Positions 8,949 to 18,326 of a stretch of 64,000 nucleotides of DNA are shown here, one piece after another (within the stretch, counting starts at the first letter, position 1; every line of letters starts with the position of its first letter). A program made the translations under genes and the position numbers. The notes under the pieces were generated by a model that saw only the letters and a program-made list of their open reading frames with translations, searched no databases and was not told the origin of the DNA. The stretch comes from Stenotrophomonas sp. BIO128-Bstrain (lineage in GTDB: Bacteria; Pseudomonadota; Gammaproteobacteria; Xanthomonadales; Xanthomonadaceae): NCBI RefSeq assembly GCF_030128875.1, contig NZ_CP124620.1:868001-932000 (forward strand), in the 5' to 3' direction.

Positions 8949-10103
8949 TCAGTAAGCGTTGGGGTTGTCGCTCATGTCTTCGGCCGTGGTCTTGCCCTTC
9001 ATCACGCGGTAGACCCAGGAGGTGTAGGCGATGATGATCGGCAGGAAGATGGCCGTGGCGATGAGCATGATCCCCAGGGTCAGGTGGCTGGACGAGCTGT
9101 CCCAGACGGTCAGGCTGGAGCCCGGCTGGCTGGAGGAGGGCAGCAGGAACGGGAAGATTGCAAAGCCGACGGTCAGGATGATGCCGGTGATCGAGGCCCC
9201 CGAGGCCACGAAGGCCAGGCCGCCACGGCGGGCCCGCAGCAGTACCGCGCTGGCCAGCGCACCCACCAGCCCGAGGATCGGGGCCAGCAGGGTCAGCGGC
9301 ATGCTCTGGTAGTTGCGCAGCCAGCCACCGGCCACCGCACCGACGGCAGCGGTCTTGAGCAGCGGGTTGGTCGGGCCATCGGTGACCACCTGCGAGGTGA
9401 TCTGGTAGCCCGGCAGGCCGAAGGCCACCCAGACGCCGGCCAGGGCGAACAGCACGAAGGTCAGCACCGCCGCGACGCTGCCATAGCGGGCCGAGCGCTC
9501 GGCCACCGGGCCGTCGGTCTTGAGCACCAGCATCGCCGCACCATGCGAGACCACCATGGCCACGCTCACCAGGCCGGCCACCAGGGCGAACGGGTTGAGC
9601 AGGCCGATCAGGGTGCCGGTGTAGAAGATGCGCATGCTGTCATCGAAGTGGAACGGCACGCCGACCAGCACGTTGCCCACCGCCACGCCGGCGATCAGTG
9701 CCGGCAGCAGCCCGCCGACGAACAGCGCACGGTCCCAGTTCTCACGCCAGCGCTTGCTGGGCATCTTGCTGCGGTACTTGAAGGCGACCGGGCGCAGGAT
9801 CAGCCCGAACAGCATCAGGAACACCGCCAGGTAGAAGCCGGAGAAACTGACCGCGTACAGCGGCGGCCAGGCGGCGAAGATCGCACCGCCACCCAGCACC
9901 AGCCACACCTGGTTGCCTTCCCACACCGGGCCGACGGTGTTGATAACCAGCCGGCGTTCGTCATCGGTCCGGGCCACGAACGGCAGCAATGTGCCCACGC
10001 CGAGGTCGAAACCGTCCATCACCGCCCAGGCGATCAGCAGGATGCCGAGCAGCAGCCACCAGATCACGCGGAGCGTGGTGTAATCGAGTCCAATGAATTC
10101 CAT
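8949..10103 (-). CDS. cydB: Cytochrome bd ubiquinol oxidase subunit II
   Basis: A 384-residue polytopic membrane protein, normal length for CydB. It begins MEFIGLDYTTLRVIWW and contains the conserved early segment AVMDGFDLGVG and GPVWEGNQVWLVLGGG. Together with CydA it forms the quinol oxidase that reduces O2 to water under low oxygen without pumping protons. It lies 15 nt downstream of cydA and upstream of cydX, so the three are one operon. No unusual features. Confidence 0.97.
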   Translation of the reverse strand: MEFIGLDYTTLRVIWWLLLGILLIAWAVMDGFDLGVGTLLPFVARTDDERRLVINTVGPVWEGNQVWLVLGGGAIFAAWPPLYAVSFSGFYLAVFLMLFGLILRPVAFKYRSKMPSKRWRENWDRALFVGGLLPALIAGVAVGNVLVGVPFHFDDSMRIFYTGTLIGLLNPFALVAGLVSVAMVVSHGAAMLVLKTDGPVAERSARYGSVAAVLTFVLFALAGVWVAFGLPGYQITSQVVTDGPTNPLLKTAAVGAVAGGWLRNYQSMPLTLLAPILGLVGALASAVLLRARRGGLAFVASGASITGIILTVGFAIFPFLLPSSSQPGSSLTVWDSSSSHLTLGIMLIATAIFLPIIIAYTSWVYRVMKGKTTAEDMSDNPNAY

Positions 10104-10118
10104 CTGGGTTCTCCTGCC

Positions 10119-11708
10119 TTACGCCCGACCGTGGGTCGGCGCAGCGGCATTGGGGGAAAGGGACGTGGCTGCAGCCTGCAGCGACGGCAGGATGTCGTCC
10201 GGGCCCTTGCGGATCGCCTTGAGCATCAGCTTGACTTCGATGACCAGCAGCACCGTGTACAGCCCGGTGAACACCGCCAGCGTGGTCAGGATTTCATGCA
10301 GGGCCAGGCCCGAGGCGGCGTAGAAGGTCGGCAGCACGCCGTCCACCGCCCACGGCTGGCGGCCGTACTCGGCCACGAACCAACCGCATTCGATCGCGAT
10401 CCACGGTGCCGGCAGCGACCACAGGGCGAGCTTGAGGAACCAGCGCTTGTCCTGGAAGTTGTGGCGGCACGAGTAGTAGAAGGCCAGCGCGAAGAAGGCG
10501 ATCAGATAGAAGCCCAGCCCGGCCATGATGCGGAAGGTCCAGAATAGCGGGGCGACCCGCGGCACGGTGTCCATCGCGGCCTTGGAGATTTCTTCCGGGG
10601 TGGCGTTGAGGATGTCCTCGCGGTAGCGCTTGAGCAGCAGGCCGTGGCCCAGATCCTGCCAATGACGGTCGAACATCTCACGCGCTTCGGCGTCGTTCTT
10701 GTCCTTGCGCACGCGTTCCAGCGCGCCGTAGGCCAGCTGGCCACCCCGCACGCGGTGCTCGGCACGTTCCACCAGCTCCAGGATGCCCGGGATCGGCTGG
10801 TTCAGCGAACGGGTGGCGATCAGGCCCATCAGGTAGGGGATCTTGATCGCGTAATCGTTCTGCTGGGTGGTCTGGTTCGGAATGCCGAAGGCGGTGAAGT
10901 CGGCCGGGGCACGCTCGGTTTCCCACATCGCTTCGATCGCGGCCAGCTTCATCTTCTGGTGTTCGCTGGCGGCATAGCCGCTTTCATCACCCAGCACCAC
11001 CACCGACAGCGAGGAGAGCAGGCCGAAGGCGGCCGCCACCGCGAAGGAGCGACGGGCCATGTCCTTGTGCTTGTTGCGCAGCAGGAACAGGGCGCTGATC
11101 GACATCACGAACACCGCGCCGGTCACGTAGCCGGCGCTGACCGTATGCACGAACTTGGCCTGCGCCACCGGGTTGAACAGCACGGCGGCGAAATCCACCA
11201 CCTCCATGCGCATCGTTTCCGGATTGAAGATCGCGCCGGTCGGGTTCTGCATCCAGCCGTTGGCGATCAGGATCCACACCGCCGAGAGGTTGGTGCCCAG
11301 GGCCATCAGCCAGGTCACGGTGAGGTGCTTGACCGGGCTCAGGCGCTTCCAGCCGAAGAAGAACAGACCGATGAAGGTCGCTTCCAGGAAGAACGCCATC
11401 AGGCCTTCGATCGCCAGCGGTGCGCCGAAGATGTCGCCGACGTAATGGCTGTAGTACGACCAGTTCATGCCGAACTGGAACTCCATCACGATGCCGGTGG
11501 CGACGCCGATGGCGAAGTTGATGCCGAACAACGTGCCCCAGAACAGCGTCATCTGGCGCCAGACCTGTTTGCGGGTCATGACGTAGACGCTCTCCATGAT
11601 GGCCACCATGAACGACAGGCCAAGCGTGAGGGGAACGAAAAGGAAGTGGTACATCGCGGTCAGAGCGAATTGCAGCCGCGACAGTTCTACGACTGTCTGA
11701 TCAATCAT
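10119..11708 (-). CDS. cydA: Cytochrome bd ubiquinol oxidase subunit I
   Basis: A 529-residue subunit carrying the hemes and the quinol site. Visible features are the N-terminal LQFALTAMYHFLFVPLTLG with the heme-ligand His near residue 21, and the Q-loop start GDESGYAASEHQKMKL with conserved Lys and Glu. The length indicates a long (E. coli-type) Q-loop. The start ATG is at 11708 (MIDQTVVELSRLQF). It is first in the cydABX operon, transcribed away from cydDC, and an FNR-type palindrome lies 91 nt upstream of the start. Function follows directly from family membership: high-affinity terminal oxidase in the inner membrane. Confidence 0.97.
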   Translation of the reverse strand: MIDQTVVELSRLQFALTAMYHFLFVPLTLGLSFMVAIMESVYVMTRKQVWRQMTLFWGTLFGINFAIGVATGIVMEFQFGMNWSYYSHYVGDIFGAPLAIEGLMAFFLEATFIGLFFFGWKRLSPVKHLTVTWLMALGTNLSAVWILIANGWMQNPTGAIFNPETMRMEVVDFAAVLFNPVAQAKFVHTVSAGYVTGAVFVMSISALFLLRNKHKDMARRSFAVAAAFGLLSSLSVVVLGDESGYAASEHQKMKLAAIEAMWETERAPADFTAFGIPNQTTQQNDYAIKIPYLMGLIATRSLNQPIPGILELVERAEHRVRGGQLAYGALERVRKDKNDAEAREMFDRHWQDLGHGLLLKRYREDILNATPEEISKAAMDTVPRVAPLFWTFRIMAGLGFYLIAFFALAFYYSCRHNFQDKRWFLKLALWSLPAPWIAIECGWFVAEYGRQPWAVDGVLPTFYAASGLALHEILTTLAVFTGLYTVLLVIEVKLMLKAIRKGPDDILPSLQAAATSLSPNAAAPTHGRA

Positions 11709-11798
11709 GGCCTGGCTACCTCGTTGGGTTTTGCCGTTTCAGGTGGCGGGAAGGGGGGTCTACGGGGTGAATTCTGTGACCAGCAACTTCAAACAGCC

Positions 11799-11812
11799 TT
11801 GATTCAGATCAA
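11799..11812. promoter_or_regulatory. Perfect FNR/Anr-type box between cydA and cydD
   Basis: TTGATTCAGATCAA matches the FNR consensus TTGAT-N4-ATCAA at all ten specified positions. It lies in the 227-nt divergent region, about 98 nt from the cydA start and 130 nt from the cydD start, so one site could act on both operons. That an Fe-S FNR/Anr regulator exists in this genome is inferred; none is encoded in the window. Confidence 0.8.
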
Positions 11813-11935
11813 TGTACAAACGCACTCGCACGGGGATCGTATGCCATCCCGCCCCTGCGACCGCTGGCCGCACGGGGGCGGGGCCAGCACCTACTACAAT
11901 CGACGGAACCTCCCTGTGGCCGCCAGTGACTTGTT

Positions 11936-13666
11936 TTGAGCATACCCCCCGACGCGTCGATTGTTGAGACAACCGCCCTGCGCCGGCAGCGCCTGCACTG
12001 GCTGGGCGGGCTGGCCGCCGCCGCGCGCGGCAAGCAACGCCTGGCGGCGATCTGCATCTGCCTGTCCGGCGCGCTGCTGATCGGCCAGGCGGCCGCCATT
12101 GCGTGGCTGATCCAGGCCGTGCTGGTCGATCACCGCCCGCTGGCCGAGGCCACCCCCGTCCTGCTGGGGCTGCTTGCGGTGCTCGGGATCCGCACCCTGC
12201 TGGGCAGCGTGACCCAGGCCGCCGCCGGGGACGTCGCCGATGCCGCGCGGCTGGCCCTGCGTGAACGGGTGTACCAGCGGCTGCTCGGCCGCGGTCCGCT
12301 GTGGCTGCGCCAGCAGCGCACCGGTGAGCTCGGCGAGCTGATGTTGGCCCATGCCGATGCGATCGAGAATTATTACGCCGGGTACCAGCCGGTTCGTATC
12401 GAAGTGGTGGTGGTGCCGCTGCTGATCGCGATCGCGGTGGCCTGGACCGATTGGGTGATCGCGCTGATCCTGCTGTTCACCGCGCCGCTGGTGCCGTTCT
12501 TCATGATGCTGGTCGGCTGGGGCGCTGAAGCGGCCGGGCGCGCACAGCTGGGCGAACTGGCGCGGATGAGTGGCCACTTCGCTGATCGCATCAAAGGGCT
12601 GGGCCTGCTGCGCCTGTACGGGCGCGGCGAGGCCGAGCTGGACGGTGTGGCCAGCGCGGCCGAAGGGGTGCGTGAGCGCACCCTGAAAGTGCTGCGGATC
12701 GCTTTCCTCTCTTCGACGGTGCTGGAGTTCTTCGCGTCGGTGAGCGTCGCGATGGTCGCGTTGTACCTGGGCCTGAGCTACCTGGGCCTGATGTCGCTGC
12801 ATGCGCAGGTGCCGACCCTGGGCGTGGGCATGTTCTGCCTGCTGCTGGCACCGGAGTTCTACGCGCCGCTGCGGCGATTGGCCGCGCACTATCACGACCG
12901 CGCCAATGCGCTCGCCGCCGCGGCGGAAGTGGAGCGCCTGCTTGGCGAGCTGCCTGCCGCAGCCGTTGTCGATGACGCACCGCCCGCCACCGCGCGCGCG
13001 CCGGAGCTGTTGGAACAGCACGCGCCCCCGGTGGTGGTACGCGACGTGAGCCTGCGCCCGCTCGGTGCGCACCACGATGTGGTGCAGCACCTTTCGTTCC
13101 AGATCGAGCCGGGGCAACGCGTGGCGCTGGTCGGGCCCAGTGGCAGCGGCAAGAGCACGCTGCTGGAAGCGCTGGCCGGGTGGCTGCCACCGCGCGAGGG
13201 CAGCATCGTGCTGCGCCCCGGGCTGGAAGTGGGCTATGCCGGTCAGCGCCCGTATCTGTTCCACGGCACCATCGCCGACAACCTGCGCCTGGCCGCGCCG
13301 GGCGCGACCGACGCGCATCTGCACGCGGTGGCCGAGGCGGCGCAGGTGATGCGCTTCGCCGCCGCGTTGCCGCTGGGGCTGGACACGGTGATCGGCGAGC
13401 GCGGCTTCGGCTTGTCCGGCGGCGAGGCGCGCCGGATCGGATTGGCGCGGCTGTTGCTGCGCGATCCACACCTGCTGCTGCTTGACGAGCCGACCGCCTT
13501 CCTCGATCCGGAGACCGAAGCCGATCTGCTGCGCACCCTGGCTGCCTTCGCGCGTGGGCGCAGCGTGGTGATCGCCACCCACAGCGAAACCGCCATGCGG
13601 TGGGCCGACACCCGCCTGACATTGACCGCCGGCGGTGCACGCCTGGCCTCGGAGGTGTCGCCATGA
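11936..13666 (+). CDS. cydD: Heterodimeric ABC exporter subunit CydD (cytochrome bd assembly)
   Basis: A 576-residue half-transporter with an N-terminal six-helix transmembrane domain and a C-terminal ATPase: Walker A GPSGSGKST near residue 400, signature LSGGEARRIGLAR near 492, and Walker B LLLLDEPTAFLD near 515. CydDC exports glutathione/cysteine or heme-related compounds needed to mature cytochrome bd. The start is TTG at 11936; the first in-frame ATG is over 100 codons inside, so a non-ATG start is required, though the Shine-Dalgarno is weak. It overlaps cydC by 4 nt (ATGA) and diverges from cydABX. Confidence 0.93.
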   Translation: MSIPPDASIVETTALRRQRLHWLGGLAAAARGKQRLAAICICLSGALLIGQAAAIAWLIQAVLVDHRPLAEATPVLLGLLAVLGIRTLLGSVTQAAAGDVADAARLALRERVYQRLLGRGPLWLRQQRTGELGELMLAHADAIENYYAGYQPVRIEVVVVPLLIAIAVAWTDWVIALILLFTAPLVPFFMMLVGWGAEAAGRAQLGELARMSGHFADRIKGLGLLRLYGRGEAELDGVASAAEGVRERTLKVLRIAFLSSTVLEFFASVSVAMVALYLGLSYLGLMSLHAQVPTLGVGMFCLLLAPEFYAPLRRLAAHYHDRANALAAAAEVERLLGELPAAAVVDDAPPATARAPELLEQHAPPVVVRDVSLRPLGAHHDVVQHLSFQIEPGQRVALVGPSGSGKSTLLEALAGWLPPREGSIVLRPGLEVGYAGQRPYLFHGTIADNLRLAAPGATDAHLHAVAEAAQVMRFAAALPLGLDTVIGERGFGLSGGEARRIGLARLLLRDPHLLLLDEPTAFLDPETEADLLRTLAAFARGRSVVIATHSETAMRWADTRLTLTAGGARLASEVSP

Positions 13667-15333
13667 AGGCTGCCCGGATCGATTCGCTGAAGGGGGTGTT
13701 CGCCCGGCACCGCGGCCGGCTGCTGCTGACCGTGCTGCTGCTGTGGACCACGATGCTGGCCGGCACTGCGTTGCTCGGGCTGTCCGGCGGGTTCCTGACC
13801 GCCGCCGCCTTGGCCGGGGCCGCCGGGCTCGGCAATGGCTTCAACTTCTTCTCGCCCTCAGCGGGCATCCGCGGGCTGACCATGGCGCGGATCGTGTCGC
13901 GCTACTTCGAAAAGCTGGTGGGCCACGATGTCACCCTGCGCATCGCCCGCGACCTGCGCGTGTGGTTCTTCCGTCGCGCGCTGCCGCTGGCGCCGGCACG
14001 GTTGGCAGGGGTGCGCACCGGTGAACTGCTGGCGCGGCTGATGTCCGATATCGGCGAGGTCGACGGTCTGCTGGTGCGCGCGATCGGCCCGCTGCTGGCG
14101 CTCGGTGGCATCTCGCTGGTCGCGGTGGTAGCGGCCGGCATCATCTATCCGCCGGCGGCCGGTCTGCTGGCGCTGCTCGCAGTGCTGATCGGCGTCGGCG
14201 TGCCGTGGTTGACCGTGCGCGGCGCCGCGGATCAGGAGCGTGACCGCGCGCTGCACCGCGCGCAGCTGCGCACGCAATCGTTCGAAGGCCTGGAAGGCGC
14301 GGCCGACCTCGCCGCGCTGCAGGCGCGCGAGCATTGGAACCAGCGCGTGCTGGTGGCGTCCAAGCAGCTGAAGTCACGTGACAAGCGCCGTCGCTGGCGC
14401 CTGATCAGCGGCAACGCGCTGCATGGCCTGTGCGCCGCGGGGGGGCTGGTGGCGATGCTGTGGCTGGCCCTGCAGGCCTTCGAGCGCGGCAGTGTGGATG
14501 CCGCGTTGGCCGCCGCGCTGGTGTTCCTCACTGTCGCACTGCTGGAGCTGTGGGCCGGCATCGGTCTGGCCTGGCAGTCGTGGTTGTCTGGCCGCGTCGC
14601 CGCGGTGCGGCTGGAGGCCATCGTGGATCAGGCGCCGGGCGTGGTCGAGGCGCAGGCGCCGGTGGCCGTGCCCGCGGTGCCGGCCACGCTGCAGTTTGAT
14701 CAGGTAGTGTTCCGTTGGCCCGGCCAGGCGAGGGTGCTGCTGGACCAGGTGCAGCTGCAGCTCGCGCCGGGCGAACGGATCGCGATCCGCGGTGACAGCG
14801 GCAGTGGCAAGACCACGCTGTCCTCGTTGTTGCTGCGGCTATGGGATCCCGAGGCGGGCAGCGTGCGTTACGGCGATGCCGATATCCGCGGATTCGCGCA
14901 GGCCGACTGGCACCGCCAGATCGCCTGGCTGCCGCAGAATGCGCCGGTGTTCGCCGGCACGGTGGCGGACAACCTGCGGCTGGGCGATGTAGCGGCCAGC
15001 GACGCGCGCCTGTGGCAGGTGTTGGCAGAGGTACGACTGCAGGCGTGGGCCGAACAGATCGGCGGGCTCTCGGCATGGGTGGGCGAGAACGGCGCGACCA
15101 TGTCGGCCGGGCAGGCGCGGCGCCTGGCGCTGGCACGTGCGCTGCTGCGTGATGCGCCGATCCTGCTGCTGGACGAACCGACCGAAGGCCTGGACGTGGA
15201 TACCGCGCATGCGTTGTTGCACGACATGGTCGCGGCGCTGGGCAACCGCAGTCTGTTGATGATCACCCACGACGAACTGCCGGACGGCATCGTGCATCGC
15301 AGTTATCGTTTGCGGGATGGAAAGCTGACATAA
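13663..15333 (+). CDS. cydC: Heterodimeric ABC exporter subunit CydC
   Basis: A 556-residue partner of CydD. I choose the ATG at 13663 ([13 protein letters not shown]), which overlaps the cydD stop; the frame is open further upstream but only inside cydD. It has six predicted membrane helices, then the ATPase domain with Walker [10 protein letters not shown] (~residue 377), signature [16 protein letters not shown] and Walker [13 protein letters not shown]. The signature is MSAGQ instead of LSGGQ, as often in the degenerate half of such heterodimers. Its job is the same as CydD: assembly of the bd oxidase. Confidence 0.93.
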   Translation: MKAARIDSLKGVFARHRGRLLLTVLLLWTTMLAGTALLGLSGGFLTAAALAGAAGLGNGFNFFSPSAGIRGLTMARIVSRYFEKLVGHDVTLRIARDLRVWFFRRALPLAPARLAGVRTGELLARLMSDIGEVDGLLVRAIGPLLALGGISLVAVVAAGIIYPPAAGLLALLAVLIGVGVPWLTVRGAADQERDRALHRAQLRTQSFEGLEGAADLAALQAREHWNQRVLVASKQLKSRDKRRRWRLISGNALHGLCAAGGLVAMLWLALQAFERGSVDAALAAALVFLTVALLELWAGIGLAWQSWLSGRVAAVRLEAIVDQAPGVVEAQAPVAVPAVPATLQFDQVVFRWPGQARVLLDQVQLQLAPGERIAIRGDSGSGKTTLSSLLLRLWDPEAGSVRYGDADIRGFAQADWHRQIAWLPQNAPVFAGTVADNLRLGDVAASDARLWQVLAEVRLQAWAEQIGGLSAWVGENGATMSAGQARRLALARALLRDAPILLLDEPTEGLDVDTAHALLHDMVAALGNRSLLMITHDELPDGIVHRSYRLRDGKLT

Positions 15334-15439
15334 GCCTTCTTCCTGAAGGACCGCAGGAAGCACAGTGCCTGCGAACTGTCTGGCCAATGCAATGCGCTTA
15401 ACCTAGGATCGTGGTTCAACGTGAACAAGGATGTTGAGC

Positions 15440-16774
15440 ATGAATCGCAGGGTCGCATTCGTCCTTTTGCTGGGTCTCTTCAGCGGTGGCGCTTCGGCGG
15501 ACACCGTCTGGAAAGGCACCAGCGTGAATTCGATCACATGGGGCACGGGCGACATTCTGGAAACCCAGGGTGGGGCGCTCAGCGTGTCCGCCGAATCGAC
15601 CGGCACGGAAAACTTCGTCGGCGCCATCACCGCGATGGATGCAGCTCCTTACCGGGGCCGGGAGGTGGTTCTGGCCGGCACCATGTCGGTCAAGGATGGC
15701 GCAGGCCGTGCCGCGCTGTGGATGCGTGCGGACGGGGCAAACGGCCGATTGGCGTTTGCAAGCTCGGCTGGCACGCCCGTGCGCGCCGGTGAGGGGCCAC
15801 AGGCGAGAGAACTCCGGCTGTACATTCCGTCCGGAACGACCAGCCTCAAGCTCGGTGCAACATTGGACAGTGCCGGGCATGTCGTTGTCGAGAAGATGAC
15901 GCTGACGGCGGAGGCGGCCACGTCGGGCGGAGTGTCCGCCTATGACATGGTGGAGTACGCCCTCGCTGCCATTCGCGACAATGCGTTGAACGCCGCGAAC
16001 GTCGATTGGGAAGCCGAGCAGCAGACGCGTCTGACGCCGGCACTGAAACGCCTCCCCGCACAAGAGGCCTATGGCAGCATCAGAGCGGTTCTGGATCTGC
16101 TGGCAGATCGCCATAGCTTCCTGCAACACCCCAGGGAAGCCGCCGCCTACCGCCAGTCCGCTGTTGCATCGAGAGACATCGAGGCCAGACAGATGCAGGA
16201 CATCGGCTACGTCCTGGTGCCGGGCCTGCGCGGGACCGAAGCCACTGCCGCTGAAGCGTTTACCACCGGGCTCTGTGAGCACATCGAACGATTGGCGCCG
16301 ACGTCAGCCAAGGGCTGGATCGTCGATCTTCGCCAGAACACGGGCGGCAACATGTGGCCGATGCTGAGCGGGCTGCACGCGTTGCTGGGCAACGGAAGCA
16401 TCGGCGCATTCCGGGACCGGGAGGGCGTTGCCACCGCGTGGCGCCCACGCGCCGGCCGTGCCTGCGCAGTCGACCTTTCCAGCAGCCGCGTGGCCGTTCT
16501 CGTCGGCCCGAAGACGGCAAGCTCTGGAGAAGCGGTGGCCGTCGCCTTCCGGGCCCGCCCTGGCACCCGATTCTTCGGGCAGCCGACGGCCGGTCTCGCA
16601 ACGGCCAACCGTTCCTATCCGCTGCCTGATGGTGGCGCGCTGCGGTTGACGAGGGCCGTGATGCTTGATCGCTCGGGTGAAGCCTATCTGGACGGGATAA
16701 AACCCGAGGAGCGCGTTTCAAGTGATCAGGACGCCATCGACATGGCGGCTGCGTGGCTTCGCTCGTCGCCATGA
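15440..16774 (+). CDS. Secreted S41-family (tail-specific-protease-like) peptidase
   Basis: 444 residues from the ATG at 15440, preferred over 15431 because AAGGA sits 8 nt upstream. A Sec signal peptide ends near GGASADT. Residues ~20-160 form a beta-rich domain. The C-terminal half has the S41 core: GWIVDLRQNTGGNMWPML, then SSRVAVLVGPKTASSGEAV with the probable nucleophile Ser (~residue 360), and FFGQPTAGLATAN. No PDZ domain is obvious between the parts, unlike CtpA/Prc. Substrate unknown. It stands alone between cydC and the convergent DUF1294 gene. Confidence 0.8.
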   Translation: MNRRVAFVLLLGLFSGGASADTVWKGTSVNSITWGTGDILETQGGALSVSAESTGTENFVGAITAMDAAPYRGREVVLAGTMSVKDGAGRAALWMRADGANGRLAFASSAGTPVRAGEGPQARELRLYIPSGTTSLKLGATLDSAGHVVVEKMTLTAEAATSGGVSAYDMVEYALAAIRDNALNAANVDWEAEQQTRLTPALKRLPAQEAYGSIRAVLDLLADRHSFLQHPREAAAYRQSAVASRDIEARQMQDIGYVLVPGLRGTEATAAEAFTTGLCEHIERLAPTSAKGWIVDLRQNTGGNMWPMLSGLHALLGNGSIGAFRDREGVATAWRPRAGRACAVDLSSSRVAVLVGPKTASSGEAVAVAFRARPGTRFFGQPTAGLATANRSYPLPDGGALRLTRAVMLDRSGEAYLDGIKPEERVSSDQDAIDMAAAWLRSSP

Positions 16775-16805
16775 AGCAGCGCTGCGTGCACGCAATGTTC
16801 CAGGG

Positions 16806-17144
16806 TCATGCCCGCAGCAGCACCGCAAGCGCCAAGACGTTGGCCAGCACGCACAGGGCGAACACCCATTGGAAGGCGCTCTTGCGATGCTTGTGGCGGA
16901 ACACCGACTGGCCCAGCAACGCGCCAGGCCAACCGCCCGCGAAGGCCAGCAGTTGCAGGGTGCGTTCGGGTGTGCGCCAGTTGCCCAGGCGTGCGGCACG
17001 TTTGTCATGCCCGTAGAGCGCAAAGGCGACAGCACTGGTGAGTGCGTACCATGCGGCCAGCCACTGCGGTAACAGCCCAGTCACCGCCATCGCGATCACC
17101 GCGCCGATCACCGCCAGCGCCAGATAGCGGCGCGCACGCGTCAC
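16806..17144 (-). CDS. DUF1294 family small membrane protein
   Basis: A 112-residue protein with three to four hydrophobic segments and the family core YGHDKRAARLGNWRTPE followed by LLAFAGGWPGALLGQ and FRHKHRKSAFQ. DUF1294 proteins are small inner-membrane proteins of unknown function, often fused to a cold-shock domain; this one has no such domain. Its ATG overlaps the metX stop by 4 nt on the same strand, suggesting co-transcription with metX, though no functional link is evident. Confidence 0.85.
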   Translation of the reverse strand: MTRARRYLALAVIGAVIAMAVTGLLPQWLAAWYALTSAVAFALYGHDKRAARLGNWRTPERTLQLLAFAGGWPGALLGQSVFRHKHRKSAFQWVFALCVLANVLALAVLLRA

Positions 17145-18253
17145 AGCCCGTGCAGGAACCCGCTGACCGCCGGGCCGAACCGGGCGAAGTCGACCAGGAA
17201 CGCATCATGGCCCTGCGGCGAATCCAGCCCGATGAACTGCGCATCTGCACCGCCGGCGCGCAGGCCGTCGGCGATCTGCTGTTGCTGCTGCACCGGGAAC
17301 AGGATGTCGGTGTTGGCGCCGATCGCCAGCGCCTTGTCCACCTGGATCTTCGCCAGCCCGGCCATGACGTCGCCGTCGGCGTATTCGGCCAGGTCGAACC
17401 AGTCCATCGAGCGGCTCAGGTACAGATAGCAGTTGGGATCGAAGAAGCGCACGAAGCGGCGGGCGTGGCCTTCCAGGTAGCTTTCGACCTGGAACTCCAA
17501 GCCGAACGGATCGTCATCAGCCTGGTCCGAATCCAACCGCACGCGGCCGAAGCGGCCATCCCATTCCAGGGCGGATCGATAGGTGATCACGCCGAGCTTG
17601 CGCGCCATGCGCATGCCCGATTCCGGGTAGGCCTGGTCGGTGTAGCGACCGCCATTCCACTGCGGATCAAGCCGGATCGCCTCGCGCTGCAGCGAGCGGA
17701 TCGCGATCGAGAACGGCAGCGCCTGGGCACTGCCGGAAATGTTGATATGGCTGCGTGCGATGCCCGGATGCAGCAACAGCAGCGCCAGCGCGGTCATCCC
17801 GCCCATCGAATTGCCGATCACGCAGGCCAGTTCGGTGACGCCCAATGCGCGCACCACCTCCACCGCCGCACGCGCGCCATCTTCGATCGACAGCTCGGGA
17901 AAGCGCAGGCCATACAGCTCGCCGGTGGCCGGATCGATGCTGGCCGGGCCGGTCGATCCCTTGCAGCTGCCCAGCGAGTTCACGCAGATCACGAACCAGC
18001 GATCCGTATCGATCGGCTTGCCCGGGCCGACCATCGCCTCCCACCAGCCGGCGGCCGGGTTGTCGGCGTTGGCCGCGGCATGCGCATCGGGGGAGAGCCC
18101 GGTGACGATCAACACCGCATTGCCGGCGTCCGCGTCGAGCGTGCCCCAGGTTTCGTAAGCCACGTGGGCATCGCGCAGCTCACCGCCGCGCTTGAACGCG
18201 AACGGCGAGGGCAGGGCGTGGTAGCGGGTGCCGGGGGGAATGAATTCAGTCAT
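17141..18253 (-). CDS. metX: MetX-family acyltransferase, probable serine O-succinyltransferase
   Basis: A 370-residue alpha/beta-hydrolase-fold acyltransferase with nucleophile elbow IGNSMGGM, acid ATDILFPV and C-terminal His GHDAFLV. Classic annotation is homoserine O-acetyltransferase. However, MetX from Xanthomonas campestris and close relatives has been assigned serine O-succinyltransferase activity for cysteine synthesis, and this protein has LGSCKGSTGP where acetyltransferases usually have LGGCxGTTGP. Substrate specificity is therefore an inference from lineage and that motif. It lies 73 nt downstream of ccmI on the same strand and overlaps DUF1294. Confidence 0.85.
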   Translation of the reverse strand: MTEFIPPGTRYHALPSPFAFKRGGELRDAHVAYETWGTLDADAGNAVLIVTGLSPDAHAAANADNPAAGWWEAMVGPGKPIDTDRWFVICVNSLGSCKGSTGPASIDPATGELYGLRFPELSIEDGARAAVEVVRALGVTELACVIGNSMGGMTALALLLLHPGIARSHINISGSAQALPFSIAIRSLQREAIRLDPQWNGGRYTDQAYPESGMRMARKLGVITYRSALEWDGRFGRVRLDSDQADDDPFGLEFQVESYLEGHARRFVRFFDPNCYLYLSRSMDWFDLAEYADGDVMAGLAKIQVDKALAIGANTDILFPVQQQQQIADGLRAGGADAQFIGLDSPQGHDAFLVDFARFGPAVSGFLHGL

Positions 18254-18326
18254 GCGCGCATTTTAGCCGGGCGCCGCGATGGCGCCGTGGTGGTGGGCGG
18301 CACGCTGCGTCGCGGCCGCGCACCGA

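Noticed and set aside
8817..11939. Long open frames (576 and 431 codons) on the plus strand across cydX, cydB and cydA
   Set aside because: They are mirror frames of high-GC genes on the other strand, with Gln/His/Arg-rich translations and no family motifs.
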